Source of the DNA: Oreocharis arfaki
Taxonomy: Eukaryota; Chordata; Aves; Passeriformes; Paramythiidae
Assembly (NCBI GenBank): GCA_013398015.1
Contig: VZRR01005769.1
Location: forward strand, 1,010,974 to 1,074,973
Reading direction: 5' to 3'
Length of the DNA stretch: 64,000 nt
Numbering within the stretch: the stretch's first letter is position 1; the number at the start of each line of letters is the position of its first letter. The position numbers and the translations under genes are program-made. Shown here in pieces: positions 43,801-54,863 of the stretch. The notes below the pieces were generated by a model, which was not told where the DNA came from, did no database searches, and saw only the letters and a list, made by a program, of their open reading frames with translations.

Positions 43801-45698
43801 GCTTCTTCATTAAACTAATAATGTTTCTGGTGATTTGGTTACAAGAAGCCAAAGGCCTGGTGACAGTTTCACAAAAAAGAAAGTTTTAGCTGCTATGACA
43901 ACCTGAACAACTGTGTTTCTCCTCATGACAACCTGTCTGAATTATATAAAGTCATGAACCCACAATGAAAAATATATTCCAGAAAGATCTGTAAGAAATA
44001 CTAAACTATACCTGGGAGATGACAAAAAAAGCTAATACAATGATTCTGTTACCCTTTTCATGAAATAGGATTGAGAAGATTGTGAGGCATGTTGAAAACT
44101 GCTTTGGTTATTGCTTAGATGCTTATTTTACAAACTTTTTTTCCCCAGCAGAGTAAGTAAAGCTCAAAACCTGTGCTCTTCAGTTGACTTTATTGGCAAC
44201 AAAGCGGTCTCCACACAGTTAAAAACAAACTAGAAAAGACAGGATGGAGGAAAAAAAACAAAACAAATTTTCAAGAAAAGTGAGGCTTGAGAAAAAAAGA
44301 CAAACACAACAAATTTCCCATAAATTTAGGCCTCTTAAAATATAATTTCCTATTCCTTGTTCAGGTTCTCTTCTAATTTCTTTTTCTAGTCCTATACCAG
44401 GGAGTTTGCCAATCCAATTTTTTAACACTTCCATTGGGTTTCTCTGACATCTCTCTACTGCCCCCTACAAATTCAGTTTAAAAAACTTTTCCACGTGTAT
44501 TCCATATGAAAAATGTCTTTCCGTTTTGATTGTGTCTTCCTGATAAAGTAACAAAACAAAATTCCACACTGCTGTGGGGGTTTTTTCAAAGCAATTTTAT
44601 GAAACATGACATTTCAGAGCAATATTCCTACAAACATAGCAACAAGGAGAAAAAACTGAAAGAAGACAACATTCTGGAAATGAACCCAGTAGATCAGACC
44701 AGCATAGTTCTTGCTTTCCACTTTCAAGCACTGATATGAAACAAAATTTACCCATGTAGAGCCTAAGAGCTCCAGAGCTCCTCCCAGATCTCACTCCAAA
44801 TTCTTGTGCTGCAAGAACAACAGCAGCAGACATATAAACTAATTACAGTTTGTTTGAATAATACTCCTACCATTATATGTAATCACCTGAATAAAGATCT
44901 GTGTGCTAGGGGGTGCTTCCATCTCCTCCAATGAAGCTAACCGACTGGAGGTAATCCACTGCCTAAGAGTTAATCCCTCTGAATACGATTCCCTGAATTT
45001 CTAGTTAATCCACTATAGTCTACAAATGGGTTCTCCATTGCATGTATAACATCAAAGTATGCCAATGTAAATGTTCCCTAGTTAATAAATAACCCAAACA
45101 AGCATTTAGCTGAAAAGCCATTTAACATCAGCCGTAATAAGTGACAAAGAAAATTATGATAGAGAACATCTCTTGAAGAAGATGAGAGAGGGCAGAGAAA
45201 GGGAATCTGATCTGTAATGAATGCAGTTCTACTGCTTGTTTACCGTGATTGCTGCACTGTAGCTAAAGGGGGTGCATGACAACCATGCAGTGTTGCTGTG
45301 ACAGCTTCCATTTCCCTAATAACATTGCACCCTTCCTAGTATTATTCTATCAGATGTAGCACGTATAAAGTAGCGCATATAATTCTCAATAATATGATAT
45401 AATCACCTGGGCCTTTACGGATGAATAGATTATATGAGCAGGACACTAATTTTCCAGCCAAAAATAGAGCAGGACAAGAAATACAAAGATACATCTAACA
45501 CTGTTTTTACCTACTTCTTAATGATTATAGACCTTCAGCCTGGTGAAACCTTACTTTGAAAGTAACTGTTATTTTTGTTTTTTACTGCTGTTATCTTAGT
45601 GTAAACACAGACACTGATATACCCATTATGCAAGCAAATGGAAACAACTGAGGCTGATAAAAACAAGTTTATAATCTAAGGGTCCATTATTGTCATAC
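37801..45698. other. intergenic DNA, no gene recognised
   Basis: AT-rich DNA flanks a GC-richer patch at about 40,230-41,560. There several short frames (up to 126 codons) overlap on both strands without any recognisable product. The patch may be an unidentified old repeat. No splice-site and reading-frame pair suggested an exon. Confidence 0.5.
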
Positions 45699-45755
45699 AG
45701 GGCCTGCTTTTCTCCTTTGAAGTCAGTGGGACTTTGTCATTGCCACCAATGGAAA
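45699..45755. repeat. fragment of an ancient amniote interspersed repeat
   Basis: The stretch reads GGGCCTGCTTTTCTCC, then TTGAAGTCAGTGGGACTTTG, then CATTGCCACCAATGG. This resembles the 'GGGCCTGATTCTCC...TTGAAGTCAATGGGA' pattern of the same class of old amniote repeat seen near 7,845. It is short and diverged, and the family assignment is from memory. Confidence 0.4.
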
Positions 45756-48241
45756 TATAATCAGATATTTAGTCCATATGGTGAATCTGCTATGTATTAC
45801 TTCCTTAATCACAGAAACAGCTACTTCAGAACCCCTTGAGTTGATCAGGCATTATTATTAAAAACACTACTGTAAATCATATGTTGTATATGTTGTCTAC
45901 TTCCTATTTCAGATAAAAGCAGGCTACTCTGAGAATATACAAATATTAATGAAGAAAGAAAAAAAAAAAGAAAAAAAAGAGGAGGGGGGCAATTTGGAGG
46001 AACATGGTGACCATGCTTAGATTTTGGCAGCTATAGCAATGCAAGCAATAGAGGAATACGCAAATGGAGAGAGCTGATGAACTCGTTGTCAAATTGAAAA
46101 CGGGAGTATAATGATATGTGAGATAATTTGCCTTTGACACAAATGAAAACATTGGACTTTTGATGATCAGATAATCAGCTAATAAAGCCTTGGGCTGTGC
46201 TAATTTTTTGGAGTGGAATGTGTTTAGACAGGATGATGGACATTGATAAGGCATTTATGACACGGCACAGTTGTGATTCCAAAGAGTTTGGTAAGATATT
46301 TGTAAAGTCAGTCTGCCCCTTACAATGTAGTCAGTGTGGAGATGATGTAAAAACAAATGAATCCGATCTCTAACCAATGGAGTCTAGAATATGAGTGTAT
46401 ATTGCAACACATGGCCATATGTAAACTTAAATATTGTATAAATCAGATGGCACAGTTTATGAAAATAAATGTATTTGCAGTGGTTCTTTGGAGAAGGGTA
46501 AGATGCACAGTAAAAGAAGAAGGATCATTTAGATGTATGTGGCTGTGTGTGGAAAAGAGGTGTAACGTGAGAGGACAGGGTGAAAAAGCATTGGGTGTGA
46601 GAGACTGAGTAGGAGGATAAAAGATGCTGGAGATAAAAGGGTTGAGAGAGGAGAGATATAGACAAGGTAAAATGTATGTCTGATCTTAAAGATAAGGGTA
46701 AATAGCTTTGGTTCAGTACAGTAAGGAACAGGAAGCCAAGTAGTGATTCATATGGCCAAAACAACAGAAGAGGAGATGACACAGAAGTGTAGTTTTGGAG
46801 AGATTATTGGGGAAGATAAGTAGGGGGAAAAAAAAGGAAAACATTAGAGAAAAGGATATAAATGAGCACCAGACTGTATATGAAGATATTAGTAGACACT
46901 ACTCATAAAGCAAATATATTTATATTCTGCACTAAATACTCACAGGAAGTCTCCATTTTCAGGCTTTTCATATTATGGATGAGTTTAATTTATTGTGTTT
47001 CTTTTTCAAAATAATACCAAATAAAGGTGTCTCCAGCCATTGATTAATCATTTGCCAAACTTAGTTTTTAATTAAATGTGCTATGTGAGTACATAAAGGA
47101 GTAAACATCAAAGTTGCTCTGTTCTGCTATTGTTAAAATGGGAAAAATGGTTTTTTCCTTTGGAATTTTAAGTTTTATATTACATGATTTAGCCCAAGGC
47201 AAGTATTTTTTTATGGCTGAATTATAAACTTCTTGAGAAACAGGTTTATAACAGAAGTGCAGACAATCTTCAAAAAAGCATTATAAACACCAAGTCAAAT
47301 TATGAAGCAAAGATGGGCCTGAACCCAAACCCCAAAGCTAGCCACTCCATTAACTTTTACATACACTGGATTCAGATTCAGTCTTTGTAACACTAACTCA
47401 TCCTTGCCATAAAATCCCATTACTGATGTGAAAATGGAGAGCTGAACAAATGTGTAAGCAGTTGCAGGACCAGGACCTAAAATACCGTGACTAAAATGTG
47501 AGAAGTGGATTATAAAAAGAGGTTTCTGAATGTTTCATTTGATGCCAGTTTATATTCGAGATTTTTAAAGATTAAACATTTTCAGGTAAACGTATGTAAA
47601 CCACGGATAGAATGTCTTCACTCATCATTTCAGGACAATTCATGCATAGAAGAAACCTATGCTTATACCCATGAACTAGAGAGAAAAATATGAGTGGAAA
47701 AATTAGACTAGTGCCATTCGTGTTATGAGAGGGTAGAACATTAATGTACCTTAGTCTGCTATATTTGCTAGGCCTTGAGACTTCAACAGGAAAAGAAATA
47801 AAAATAAATAATGCCCCAGTGTGGTATCCAAAATACCCACACAGTGCCAAGGAAGGGCAGAAATCCTCTTGCATGGGCTATGTTAGCCCCAATGGTAGCC
47901 ATTCTTGTTCAGCTGCCTTTGCAGTCTGTTGCACATCTCTCTCTCTGCAAGAAGAGGAACCACTGATATTTGAGACATAAGCATGTTGAAATAAACCTTG
48001 GTACATGGATTAGTGATTACAGGGTAGGCTCAGGTGATAAAAGCAACCTTCATCATTATCTTACAACTTACCACACTGTACTATCTTCCCTAATGTACAT
48101 ATTCTGTCTGCATTTAAGTGTTTAAATTTTCTTTCAGAGAAAGGAATTTCTTTAAAATACACTAGCTACCAATAAACTGTGTCTCCATCTACAAAAAGCA
48201 ACTTGTTAATCAGATAGGAAAAAAATGGATGAAACAATGGC
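45756..48241. other. intergenic DNA, no gene recognised
   Basis: This is AT-rich sequence with an A/G-rich low-complexity run at about 45953-45990 and a purine-rich stretch at about 46,540-46,860. No gene or transposon could be assigned. Confidence 0.55.
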
Positions 48242-48265
48242 TGGTTGGTTGGTTGGTTGGTTTGG
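48242..48265. repeat. (GGTT)n microsatellite
   Basis: At least four perfect GGTT units (48243-48258) are followed by a partial unit and TTTGG. This is a simple tetranucleotide repeat in non-coding DNA. Confidence 0.95.
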
Positions 48266-48920
48266 AGTATCTTTACAGCACACAGCTGGGAATGATTATT
48301 TCCTTTCTGCAGATTCCTAGAAATCACCTGACAGACAATGCTAATCCCAAAGCAAAAGAGCCATCACTGTCATGCACTAAGTGTATTTTTTGATGTACGT
48401 GCTTTCTGGGTATCTGTCACTTAGAGAATTAATCTTGGTTTCTGAAATAGGTTTTAAAACAAACATGTATGTGTATATTTCTGCAAACCCTTAGTAAGCA
48501 ACCACTAGCAGGTAAGTTCTGTTTTCAAAAACAGATTTACTTTATTTTAAAAGCTATATTATTGCTCAAACAGTCAAACACTAAACAGTTAGTTTAGTGA
48601 CTAACTAAACAGTCAAACTCAAACAGGTCAGAACCCATTTATCTCAAGGACTGTCCAGGAGCATGAGAGTTTTAATAATCAGAAAGCACTGTTAACTCTC
48701 CCCTTCCCCCGTGTTCTGGGAACGTCTCTGAAAGAAAAAAAAATAAAGGGGGCTTAATGTGCTACCCATAAAATATACATCCCAATCAATCAAGAAAATG
48801 CGTAAGTATTGCAAATGATGATGCAGAGACTGCCTAAAGATGGGGAAATGAGACTGAACCCAATAACTCAATCTGACTAGTTCCAGCCTGCCTGGTTTCT
48901 AGCCTGCCTGCAGACACAAG

Positions 48921-48974
48921 CATGGGCAGGAGCAGGGGCACGGGCAAGAGCAGGGGTACAGGCAGGAGAAGCAG
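48921..48974. repeat. 18-bp minisatellite, three imperfect copies
   Basis: Three consecutive 18-bp units (48921-48938, 48939-48956, 48957-48974) share the form YAYRGGCARGAGMAGSRG. The first two differ at only two positions. Just upstream, AGCCTGCCTG also occurs twice. The unit is a multiple of three but no supported gene contains it. Confidence 0.85.
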
Positions 48975-50472
48975 CAGAAGCTGACAAAGGAAGAGGTGAA
49001 GTGTACAGAGAGTATAACAGGATCAAACTGCAGTTTAGTGCACAATATTAGAGAATTGCAATCACGGAAGAGAAGAGGAATGTTTGGAAAAAACTCAGAA
49101 AGTAGTGGTGAGAGAGTGTGCAGTATGAAACCAGCAGACAGATTTCCTACAGACTTAATCTCTAGACTTCAGCTGACCTTAAATTCAGGGCTTCAAAAGG
49201 GCAGCGAGGGAGAGTGGAAGTTTCAGACTCAGGGCTCGAGATGAAGGGATGGAGGAGGCTGGATTTGTATATGGTTTCTGTACACAGATGTAGCACGTTT
49301 TTAATTAATCTGTGTGGCTGCAGACTTACAACTGTTTGAAAACTATTTCAAACACGGTTGCATCTTCAGAGTGGACAGGGATTTACTGTCGTGACTACAC
49401 TTGGAGGATGACCCTGTCCTCAGCAAAGCCCAGCTCTTTTCCCACTGCATCCTTCAGAAAGACTCCTTATGGAGTAGGTCTTCTATCAGGCCTTTTTCCT
49501 GACTGTGCACCAGTTACAAATTATTTTCAAACTGCTCTGGGAGATGAGAGTGGCTGACATCCACTGCTGGCCGCAGGTCATTTTCCTGGCACAGACCCGT
49601 CTCTGGGGACCATTTAACACTGTGTTTCAGCTTTCAGCCTTGGAGCTCTTCCTCTAACCCCTACCCCAGCGACTGGATTGCCTTCACATAGAGGGACTGC
49701 AAAGTACTCCACATAAAAGAAGCAGTCGGGTTCGGCTAGGTGATCACTCCCCAGGCGCAGGGACAGCCTGTAAGGCAAGGCAATAGGGCAAGGAAGAGAC
49801 AGGGCCCATAGCTGGTGAGCACCAGACCGTGCAGCCAAAGCAGCAGGATTCAGAGCCCAGTAGGTCCCCGCTTTGTTCCAGTCCTCTGGTGCCAGCGGTG
49901 GCGGTGGGGAGAACGCTCAGGAGGAGACACACTCCCCAGCGGGGATTTCATGCCGCATAGCCTCCTTCGGGAGCACAGCCGGCCCTGGGGGACCCCAGCA
50001 GCTCCTCAGCCCCTCAAGAGGCTTCACGAGAGACAGACAGGCTGAGGGGGGCAAAGCTGCAACAGAAGCTGAGAGAAACGGGAATGACAGCAAGAGTGGG
50101 TGAGAAGGGAGGTGGGAAGAGGGTCGGAAGGGAGGGGATACAGGGAGGCCTCCCCCTAAGATGCAGATATGCAAAGGGGACGAGAGGGCAAGTGGCCAGG
50201 TGAGCCTGACAGGGGGTACTCTGACAGGGTGTCCTCGCAGCTCACCTCATATCAGCACAGCCAGCCTCCCCTAGGACCAGAGGGGACTGTGGTGTCCCAC
50301 TGGGAAACGGCGGGGACTCCGAAGGACACGCGTGGGGACGGACACACTCTCACACGAAACAGAGAGCGCTGGGAAGGGGGAAAGGTAACGGAGGAGGGAA
50401 AGGTGGCAGAGGGGGGACGGGACAAGGTTCCCGCGGGGCACCCGAGGCGAGCGAGCCGGGAGCTGGGCAGGG

Positions 50473-50489
50473 ATGTGTGTGTGTGTGTG
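50473..50489. repeat. (TG)n dinucleotide run in the promoter region
   Basis: Eight consecutive TG units end at 50489 and are followed by CGTGTCTGCGTGTG. Alternating purine-pyrimidine runs of this type can adopt Z-DNA in other promoters; whether this one does is unknown. Confidence 0.9.
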
Positions 50490-50515
50490 CGTGTCTGCGT
50501 GTGGGCCGGGGCGAC

Positions 50516-50580
50516 GGGGGCGGCCGGGCAGGGCACGGCAGGACACGGCACGGCAGGGCGGGCAGGGCTGCGCGGGGCGG
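50516..50580 (+). promoter_or_regulatory. cluster of three GC boxes
   Basis: GGGGCGG-type Sp1-family sites lie at about 50516-50522, 50556-50561 and 50574-50580, all in the same orientation as NRP1. Between them, CACGGCAGG-like units repeat. The cluster sits about 1 kb upstream of the start codon, inside the CpG island. Binding is inferred from the consensus only. Confidence 0.5.
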
Positions 50581-50647
50581 CGGGCGCAGGTGGTGCCGCC
50601 GCCCGCATCGGCTCTACCTGCAGTGGCGGGGGCCGCCGCCTCTCGCC

Positions 50648-50658
50648 NNNNNNNNNNN
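50648..50658. other. assembly gap, 11 N
   Basis: Eleven undetermined bases interrupt the most GC-rich part of the promoter. The true gap length may differ, so reading frames and spacing across it are unreliable. Confidence 0.99.
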
Positions 50659-50765
50659 CCTCGCGTACCCCTCGCCAGTCCCCGCCTCGACTGAGCACCA
50701 GAGCTGAGGCTTGCCGTGTTTGTTTGTTCGTTCGTTCTTCCGCGCTGCTGATGTCTTGGGGGGCT

Positions 50766-50812
50766 GAGGAGGAGGAGGAGAAGGAGGAGTTTGGGGAGGG
50801 GGAGGGGACTGG
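50766..50812. repeat. purine-rich GGA tract
   Basis: GAGGAGGAGGAGGAGAAGGAGG-like sequence is followed by GGGGAGGGGGAGGGGA. The tract is strand-asymmetric and lies in the likely core promoter or first leader exon. The G runs could form a quadruplex, which is an inference from their spacing. Confidence 0.75.
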
Positions 50813-50971
50813 GGCTTGGGAGACGGCGGCTCCTCGGCCTCTCTTATTGCCGCTGAGTTGCGCTCCTCTTCCTCAGGCTGCGAGCAGGAGCCGCCCGGGC
50901 GCTTCCCAGTTCCCCGGCCGGCCGGGAGTCCCTGCGGCGGCAGCGCGCTCGCTCGCCTCCCGCCGGGGCAG

Positions 50972-51152
50972 GTGAGTGCGGGGCACCCCCAGGCACCGCC
51001 GCCCCGGGGCTCCAGGACTCCGGGGCTCCGGCCCCGCGGGAGTCGCGGCCGCTGGAGAGCGGGGCAGGCGGGGGGGGCGCAGTTTGCCAAACTCCGGCGC
51101 CCGGCTGGTCCCCGCTCACGGCCGCTTTCCTTTCTTTATCTCCCCTCCGCAG
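50972..51152 (+). other. NRP1: candidate 181-bp intron in the NRP1 5'UTR
   Basis: A near-consensus donor CAG|GTGAGT has its junction after 50971. A strong acceptor follows at 51152: a pyrimidine tract ending TCCCCTCCGCAG. Together they would remove 181 bp from the leader. A second good acceptor exists at 51281, where a long T-rich tract ends in CTTTCTAG, so splicing to 51282 is an alternative. Retention of the whole segment is also possible. No transcript data were available, so this is a prediction only. Confidence 0.4.
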
Positions 51153-51292
51153 AGCAACCCGCCCAGCAGAGCGCTCCCGAGGTGCCGGCAGCCGCCAGGA
51201 TTTTTTGTCTGTCTTGTTTGTGTGTTTGTTGGGTTTTGTTTTTGTTATTTTTTTTTCCCTCGTTTTCATTTGGCTTTCTAGTCTCGCTGGGA

Positions 51293-51358
51293 ATGGCAGG
51301 GGCAGCGGCGCCTGGAGAAGGAACAAGTGTGGGGAAAGGGAGAGGGAGCCGGAGCTAA
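51293..51358 (+). other. upstream ORF 1 in the NRP1 leader (21 codons)
   Basis: ATG at 51293 has G at -3 and G at +4, a good initiation context. The frame ends with TAA at 51356-51358 after 21 codons and would be Gly/Ala-rich. It lies in the leader under every splice option considered above, provided transcription starts upstream of it. It may lower NRP1 translation; that role is inferred. Confidence 0.45.
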
Positions 51359-51469
51359 ATGACAGGATGCGGGCTGCTTGAGGCACAGAGAGAAGCCAGC
51401 CTCTTTCTGCCCCCGGGACTGCCCCTGCGGACCGTGCTTTCTGCTCCTCACTCCGGCTGTAGGATTTAA
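51359..51469 (+). other. upstream ORF 2 in the NRP1 leader (36 codons)
   Basis: ATG at 51359 directly abuts the stop of uORF 1 (TAAATG). Its context is weak (T at -3). The frame stays open for 36 codons to a TAA at 51467-51469. A third ATG at 51367 opens a four-codon frame in another frame. No further ATG occurs between 51470 and the NRP1 start. Confidence 0.4.
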
Positions 51470-51535
51470 GGACGAGTTGTGCGTGGAGGGCATTTTTATT
51501 TTTTTTTCCTCCTTTCCCTGCTGTCGGAAGGGAAG

Positions 51536-51602
51536 ATGGATTGGGGACTTCTCCTGCACTGTGCAGCCCTCGCCTTCACCCTCGCCAGGGCTCTGCGGAG
51601 CG
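51536..51602 (+). CDS. NRP1: NRP1 exon 1, coding part: signal peptide
   Basis: The ATG at 51536 has A at -3 and G at +4, a strong initiation context. Twenty-two codons follow: a short N-terminal MDWG, a hydrophobic LLLHCAALAF core, and an ARALRS end typical of a cleavable signal peptide. The exon ends after one base of codon 23, at a consensus donor GTGAGT (51603-51608). Joined to exon 2 it gives Ser-Asp-Lys-Cys, the known start of mature neuropilin-1, which confirms both phase and start choice. Codon 22/23 is also the expected place for signal peptidase cleavage. The signal sequence resembles chicken NRP1 as I remember it more than mammalian NRP1. The remaining exons lie downstream, mostly outside the window. 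Confidence 0.92.
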
Positions 51603-54600
51603 GTGAGTGTCACGGGGGACGTCGGGTCTCGGCTTAGGCAGCTGCGGGGCCGGGCTCCGGGGCTGCCGGCGCGGGAGGCGGGCGGTGGGGCCCGGCGGGC
51701 CGTGGGACCGGCACCGACATAAACCCGGCTGGGGGGAACTTTCTGCCGGAGGAGGGATGCGGCGCAGTCCTCGCCTGAGGATCGCCCGCCTTGACATTGC
51801 CTTCCGACTTTATTTTCTGGTCCTTCGCGTTATTGTATAAAGCAGGCTGCTCATTCTCACTAGAGCAGGACAGCCAATTATCTTTATAATGTCCCGTCCC
51901 ATAGGCAATTAAATGTCTCTCTTTCGATATCTGAAAGATAATGAACACTTTAAAGGGAAGGCTCTCTTTCCCTTACTCCCTTTCTCTTTTCCAAAGCGTA
52001 AAATTTTAGATCATGCCTCCTGCTAGCTGTGTGTGTACCTGCGAATAGTCTTCACACAGAGAACTCTCTGGAGTACCCCTTTCCCAAGTCTGCAGATTAC
52101 GTGCAACTTAAACTACCAAAAGCCGGGAGCTTCCCTGTGAAGGCTCAAGACTCCCTTCCAAGAGGAGAAATCCCATAACGAATAAGTGGTGTAGCTAGTT
52201 TACTGTCAGGCAGACCTTGAAAACACAACTAATTAAAAGCAGCATGCTCCTCCTTCCCCGAACAATGCCAGGGCACTGTGGATATTTCACTGCATGATAC
52301 ATTCTTAAAGATGGTCTAATTGTGGGACTGCTTGACGTTTAGTTCTTGCACATGGAACAGCTCATGTGAGTCTTCCTTTCCTGACAAATCCTGAGCAATT
52401 ATTATTAACAATTTATCAAATATTTAGTTTTGCCTGACTCGGTTTTCAATCAAAGTAATTAAAAGAAGAGAGCACCCTCCACTTACACTGGTATATTGCT
52501 TTAATAAGGGACCGCAAGTGGAGTGTCAAGCAAGGGTATTAAAATCGCATGTTTTATGATAGAAGTTAATCTCTTTCCCTATATGTTTTGAGGAGGCTGC
52601 TTAGTTTAATCAGGATGAGCTTCCTCCTCCAGCGCTGTGGCACTGGAGCAAAGGTGCTAGAGAGGTGCACCAAGCCTGGTGTGGAGATGCTCCGAGAGGT
52701 GCACTTTGCTCATCCCCCCAGCCCAGCTCGGGGTGTGGGCAGCTGCCCCCCACATAGACCTATAGTGCCACCCTGTACCTCTGAGGGACAGAAGGGGGCC
52801 ACCCCCATGCTCTTGTTGATCATTTCTTCCTGTTAAGGAGAAGAGAGCCAGTTGCTGGGCAGAAGCCTCCACCACGAGCGGTTAATGTGGTGGTCCTGCT
52901 GGAGTCACCAAGGCCATTAACCTCCTCTATAACCTACCAGACCTACTGATGCCACCTTCACCTCCATGCAGTATTAGTGTCCACTAAATTAATTCATTAA
53001 CCTTGTTTGGAACTAATGGTCCAAAGTCATTAGAAACTGCTCTTCTTAATCAAGTGTGAGAGAGATTGCACAGAGCCAAGGAGTCTAGCAGACTGCATTA
53101 TCTTATTACACTGTCACTTTCCCAGAAGTCGCAGATTAAGGAGCGCTGGTGGTAGTGAGTCCACCTCAGCGTCCTCTGAAGTGACTCTGTCAAGTGACTA
53201 GAAGCAGCACTGCTTTATTTCAGGCATTTAACAGATGCCAGACTCTGCCATGTTGTTTGCAGGGCTGGAGTGGGCTTAATGAGACAAGATCACTTTCCGA
53301 GTATGCTTACACAGAGAGGAAAAGGCAAGATTCCCTGAGAGCCCCAGACAGCGGATTAGCAAGATCACCAGTGACAGCTTTTGAGCTTTGAGCAGCAATG
53401 CCTTTTGTTCTGGTCAGAGGAAAACAGTCTGTTTTGCAAAGGCACAGCGGAAATATAATAAGATAGCCTTTCCCAGCAATGTGCTTAGCAATGTCTGGGT
53501 TTTGACCATACATCTGAGTACCTATCAACCCCTTCCCTCCTAATTTATGGCAAATAATTTCTATAAAGAGTGTTGCTTTATGCATTTTTGATGTGCGCTT
53601 CCTCGTTCGTTTCCATTTGACCTGTTTTTCCTACAATAAAATCCTGTATATTTATAAATTCATGCTGAGAGCAAGGATTGCCATTTTGCTTTCACAGGGA
53701 ATGTATTAGATAGAGCACTGCAGCCTGTATATATACCATTATTGAGATGTAGTGATATATAGTCTTGCTTTAGTGGGGACGTTCTTCCTGTCCATAGTTT
53801 ACTGTCATGTTTTATTGCTCAAAATTAAACAACCAATGCATGGAGAAAGTATTTCCTCTCTGAAGGTCCACAGAAAGAAATCTATGGTAGAAAAAAAAAG
53901 TGATAACACAAACCTGCACTGGACAGTGAAGTGAGTGACCATGTAGGTTGGACTTTTGTCCCTTTTTATTTTCCTATAAACCTTAAAATGCAACCCTGAC
54001 GATGCTGACCAAAGGAGCAAGATGCAGCATACCACATTTTACAGTCACACTTTGTGATTCTAGAAACTTTTGCAACTATTTTGCTATTAGAAATAAAACT
54101 TTGGTATTGTTCAGGGGAGGAAGGAATGAAGGGAAGGGGAAGGGATGTTGTTCTGCTCCATTACTTTGATGCAGTCTCCAAGCATGAACAAACTTCCTTG
54201 GAAGAGTAAATAGTGGATGATTTCTGCTTCACTAGAGCTGCTTTGTTCTCTGCTACCCTGGGTTTGAGAAGCACAGATAGTTTCAACCTGCCGAGATTTA
54301 TGGACTGATAAAACAAAGGGAGGGTCTCCTGCGAATGAGCATGGATCCACCAAGACAATCCCGGTGGTCAGTGACACAGACCAGGCTTATCCTATTCCTG
54401 GGCAGGAGGTCAAATGGCATCCCTTAATATCTCCTCCCAGCTTTTCTTAAAACTTCATACTTAAGAAGATTATAGTTTTTGGAGTTTGTTGTGTCCCAGT
54501 TACTCTTCTTAACCAACATTAACGCTGTTATGAGTGTGTAAGGTTTTAACACTGTAAGGGGCACTGTTGGAGTGGAGGGCTTTTTAAAAGGATACGGCTT

Positions 54601-54863
54601 AGAAATGGGGTGCTTCTGCTACCTGCTGCCTGTCCAGCCACTGGATTTAAGGGTGGGGACGGAGAGGGAGTCTTCTTCCGTCCTTTCCGGTAGAAAGTAG
54701 CAGAGATGTCTGTAAAAGCTGGAGGATGCAGCATAAGTTTGCCTGAAGAAGGCTGCGGCCCGGCAGCTTTCCCACGGCAGTCGGCTGGGTCCGCTGCTGC
54801 GGACTGCGCCCGGATGCTTGCCGGGGGCACTGAGACCAGCCCATGTGTTTGCTTCCCCCGCAG
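51603..54863 (+). other. NRP1: NRP1 intron 1 (3,261 bp)
   Basis: The intron starts GTGAGT and ends TTGCTTCCCCCGCAG, both good matches to consensus, and is phase 1. Its first 230 bp are still CpG island. The rest is AT-rich, apart from a GC-richer patch at about 52,620-52,890 and the approach to exon 2. The short frames inside it show no domain. I found no repeat or RNA gene. Confidence 0.85.

Larger units (their letters stand above)
49860..51830 (+). promoter_or_regulatory. NRP1: CpG island, probable NRP1 promoter and 5' leader
   Basis: GC content and CpG frequency rise sharply from about 49,860 and are very high from about 50,230 to 51,830. They fall back to AT-rich DNA inside intron 1. The NRP1 start codon lies within the island. 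I see no TATA box at a convincing place, and GC boxes are present, which fits a TATA-less promoter. The exact transcription start cannot be read from sequence; somewhere between about 50,560 and 51,160 is my estimate. The long open frames on both strands here follow from high GC and some run through the N gap, so I do not treat them as genes. Confidence 0.75.

Noticed and set aside
50169..51386. Long overlapping open frames on both strands (up to 268 codons)
   Set aside because: They follow from high GC content and few stop codons. Some run through the 11-N gap, and their translations are low-complexity Arg/Pro/Gly/Ala without any family resemblance.
51607..51840. Open frames overlapping NRP1 exon 1 and the start of intron 1
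   Set aside because: They are in other frames or cross the splice donor. The neuropilin signal peptide and the phase-matched exon 2 explain the coding signal.
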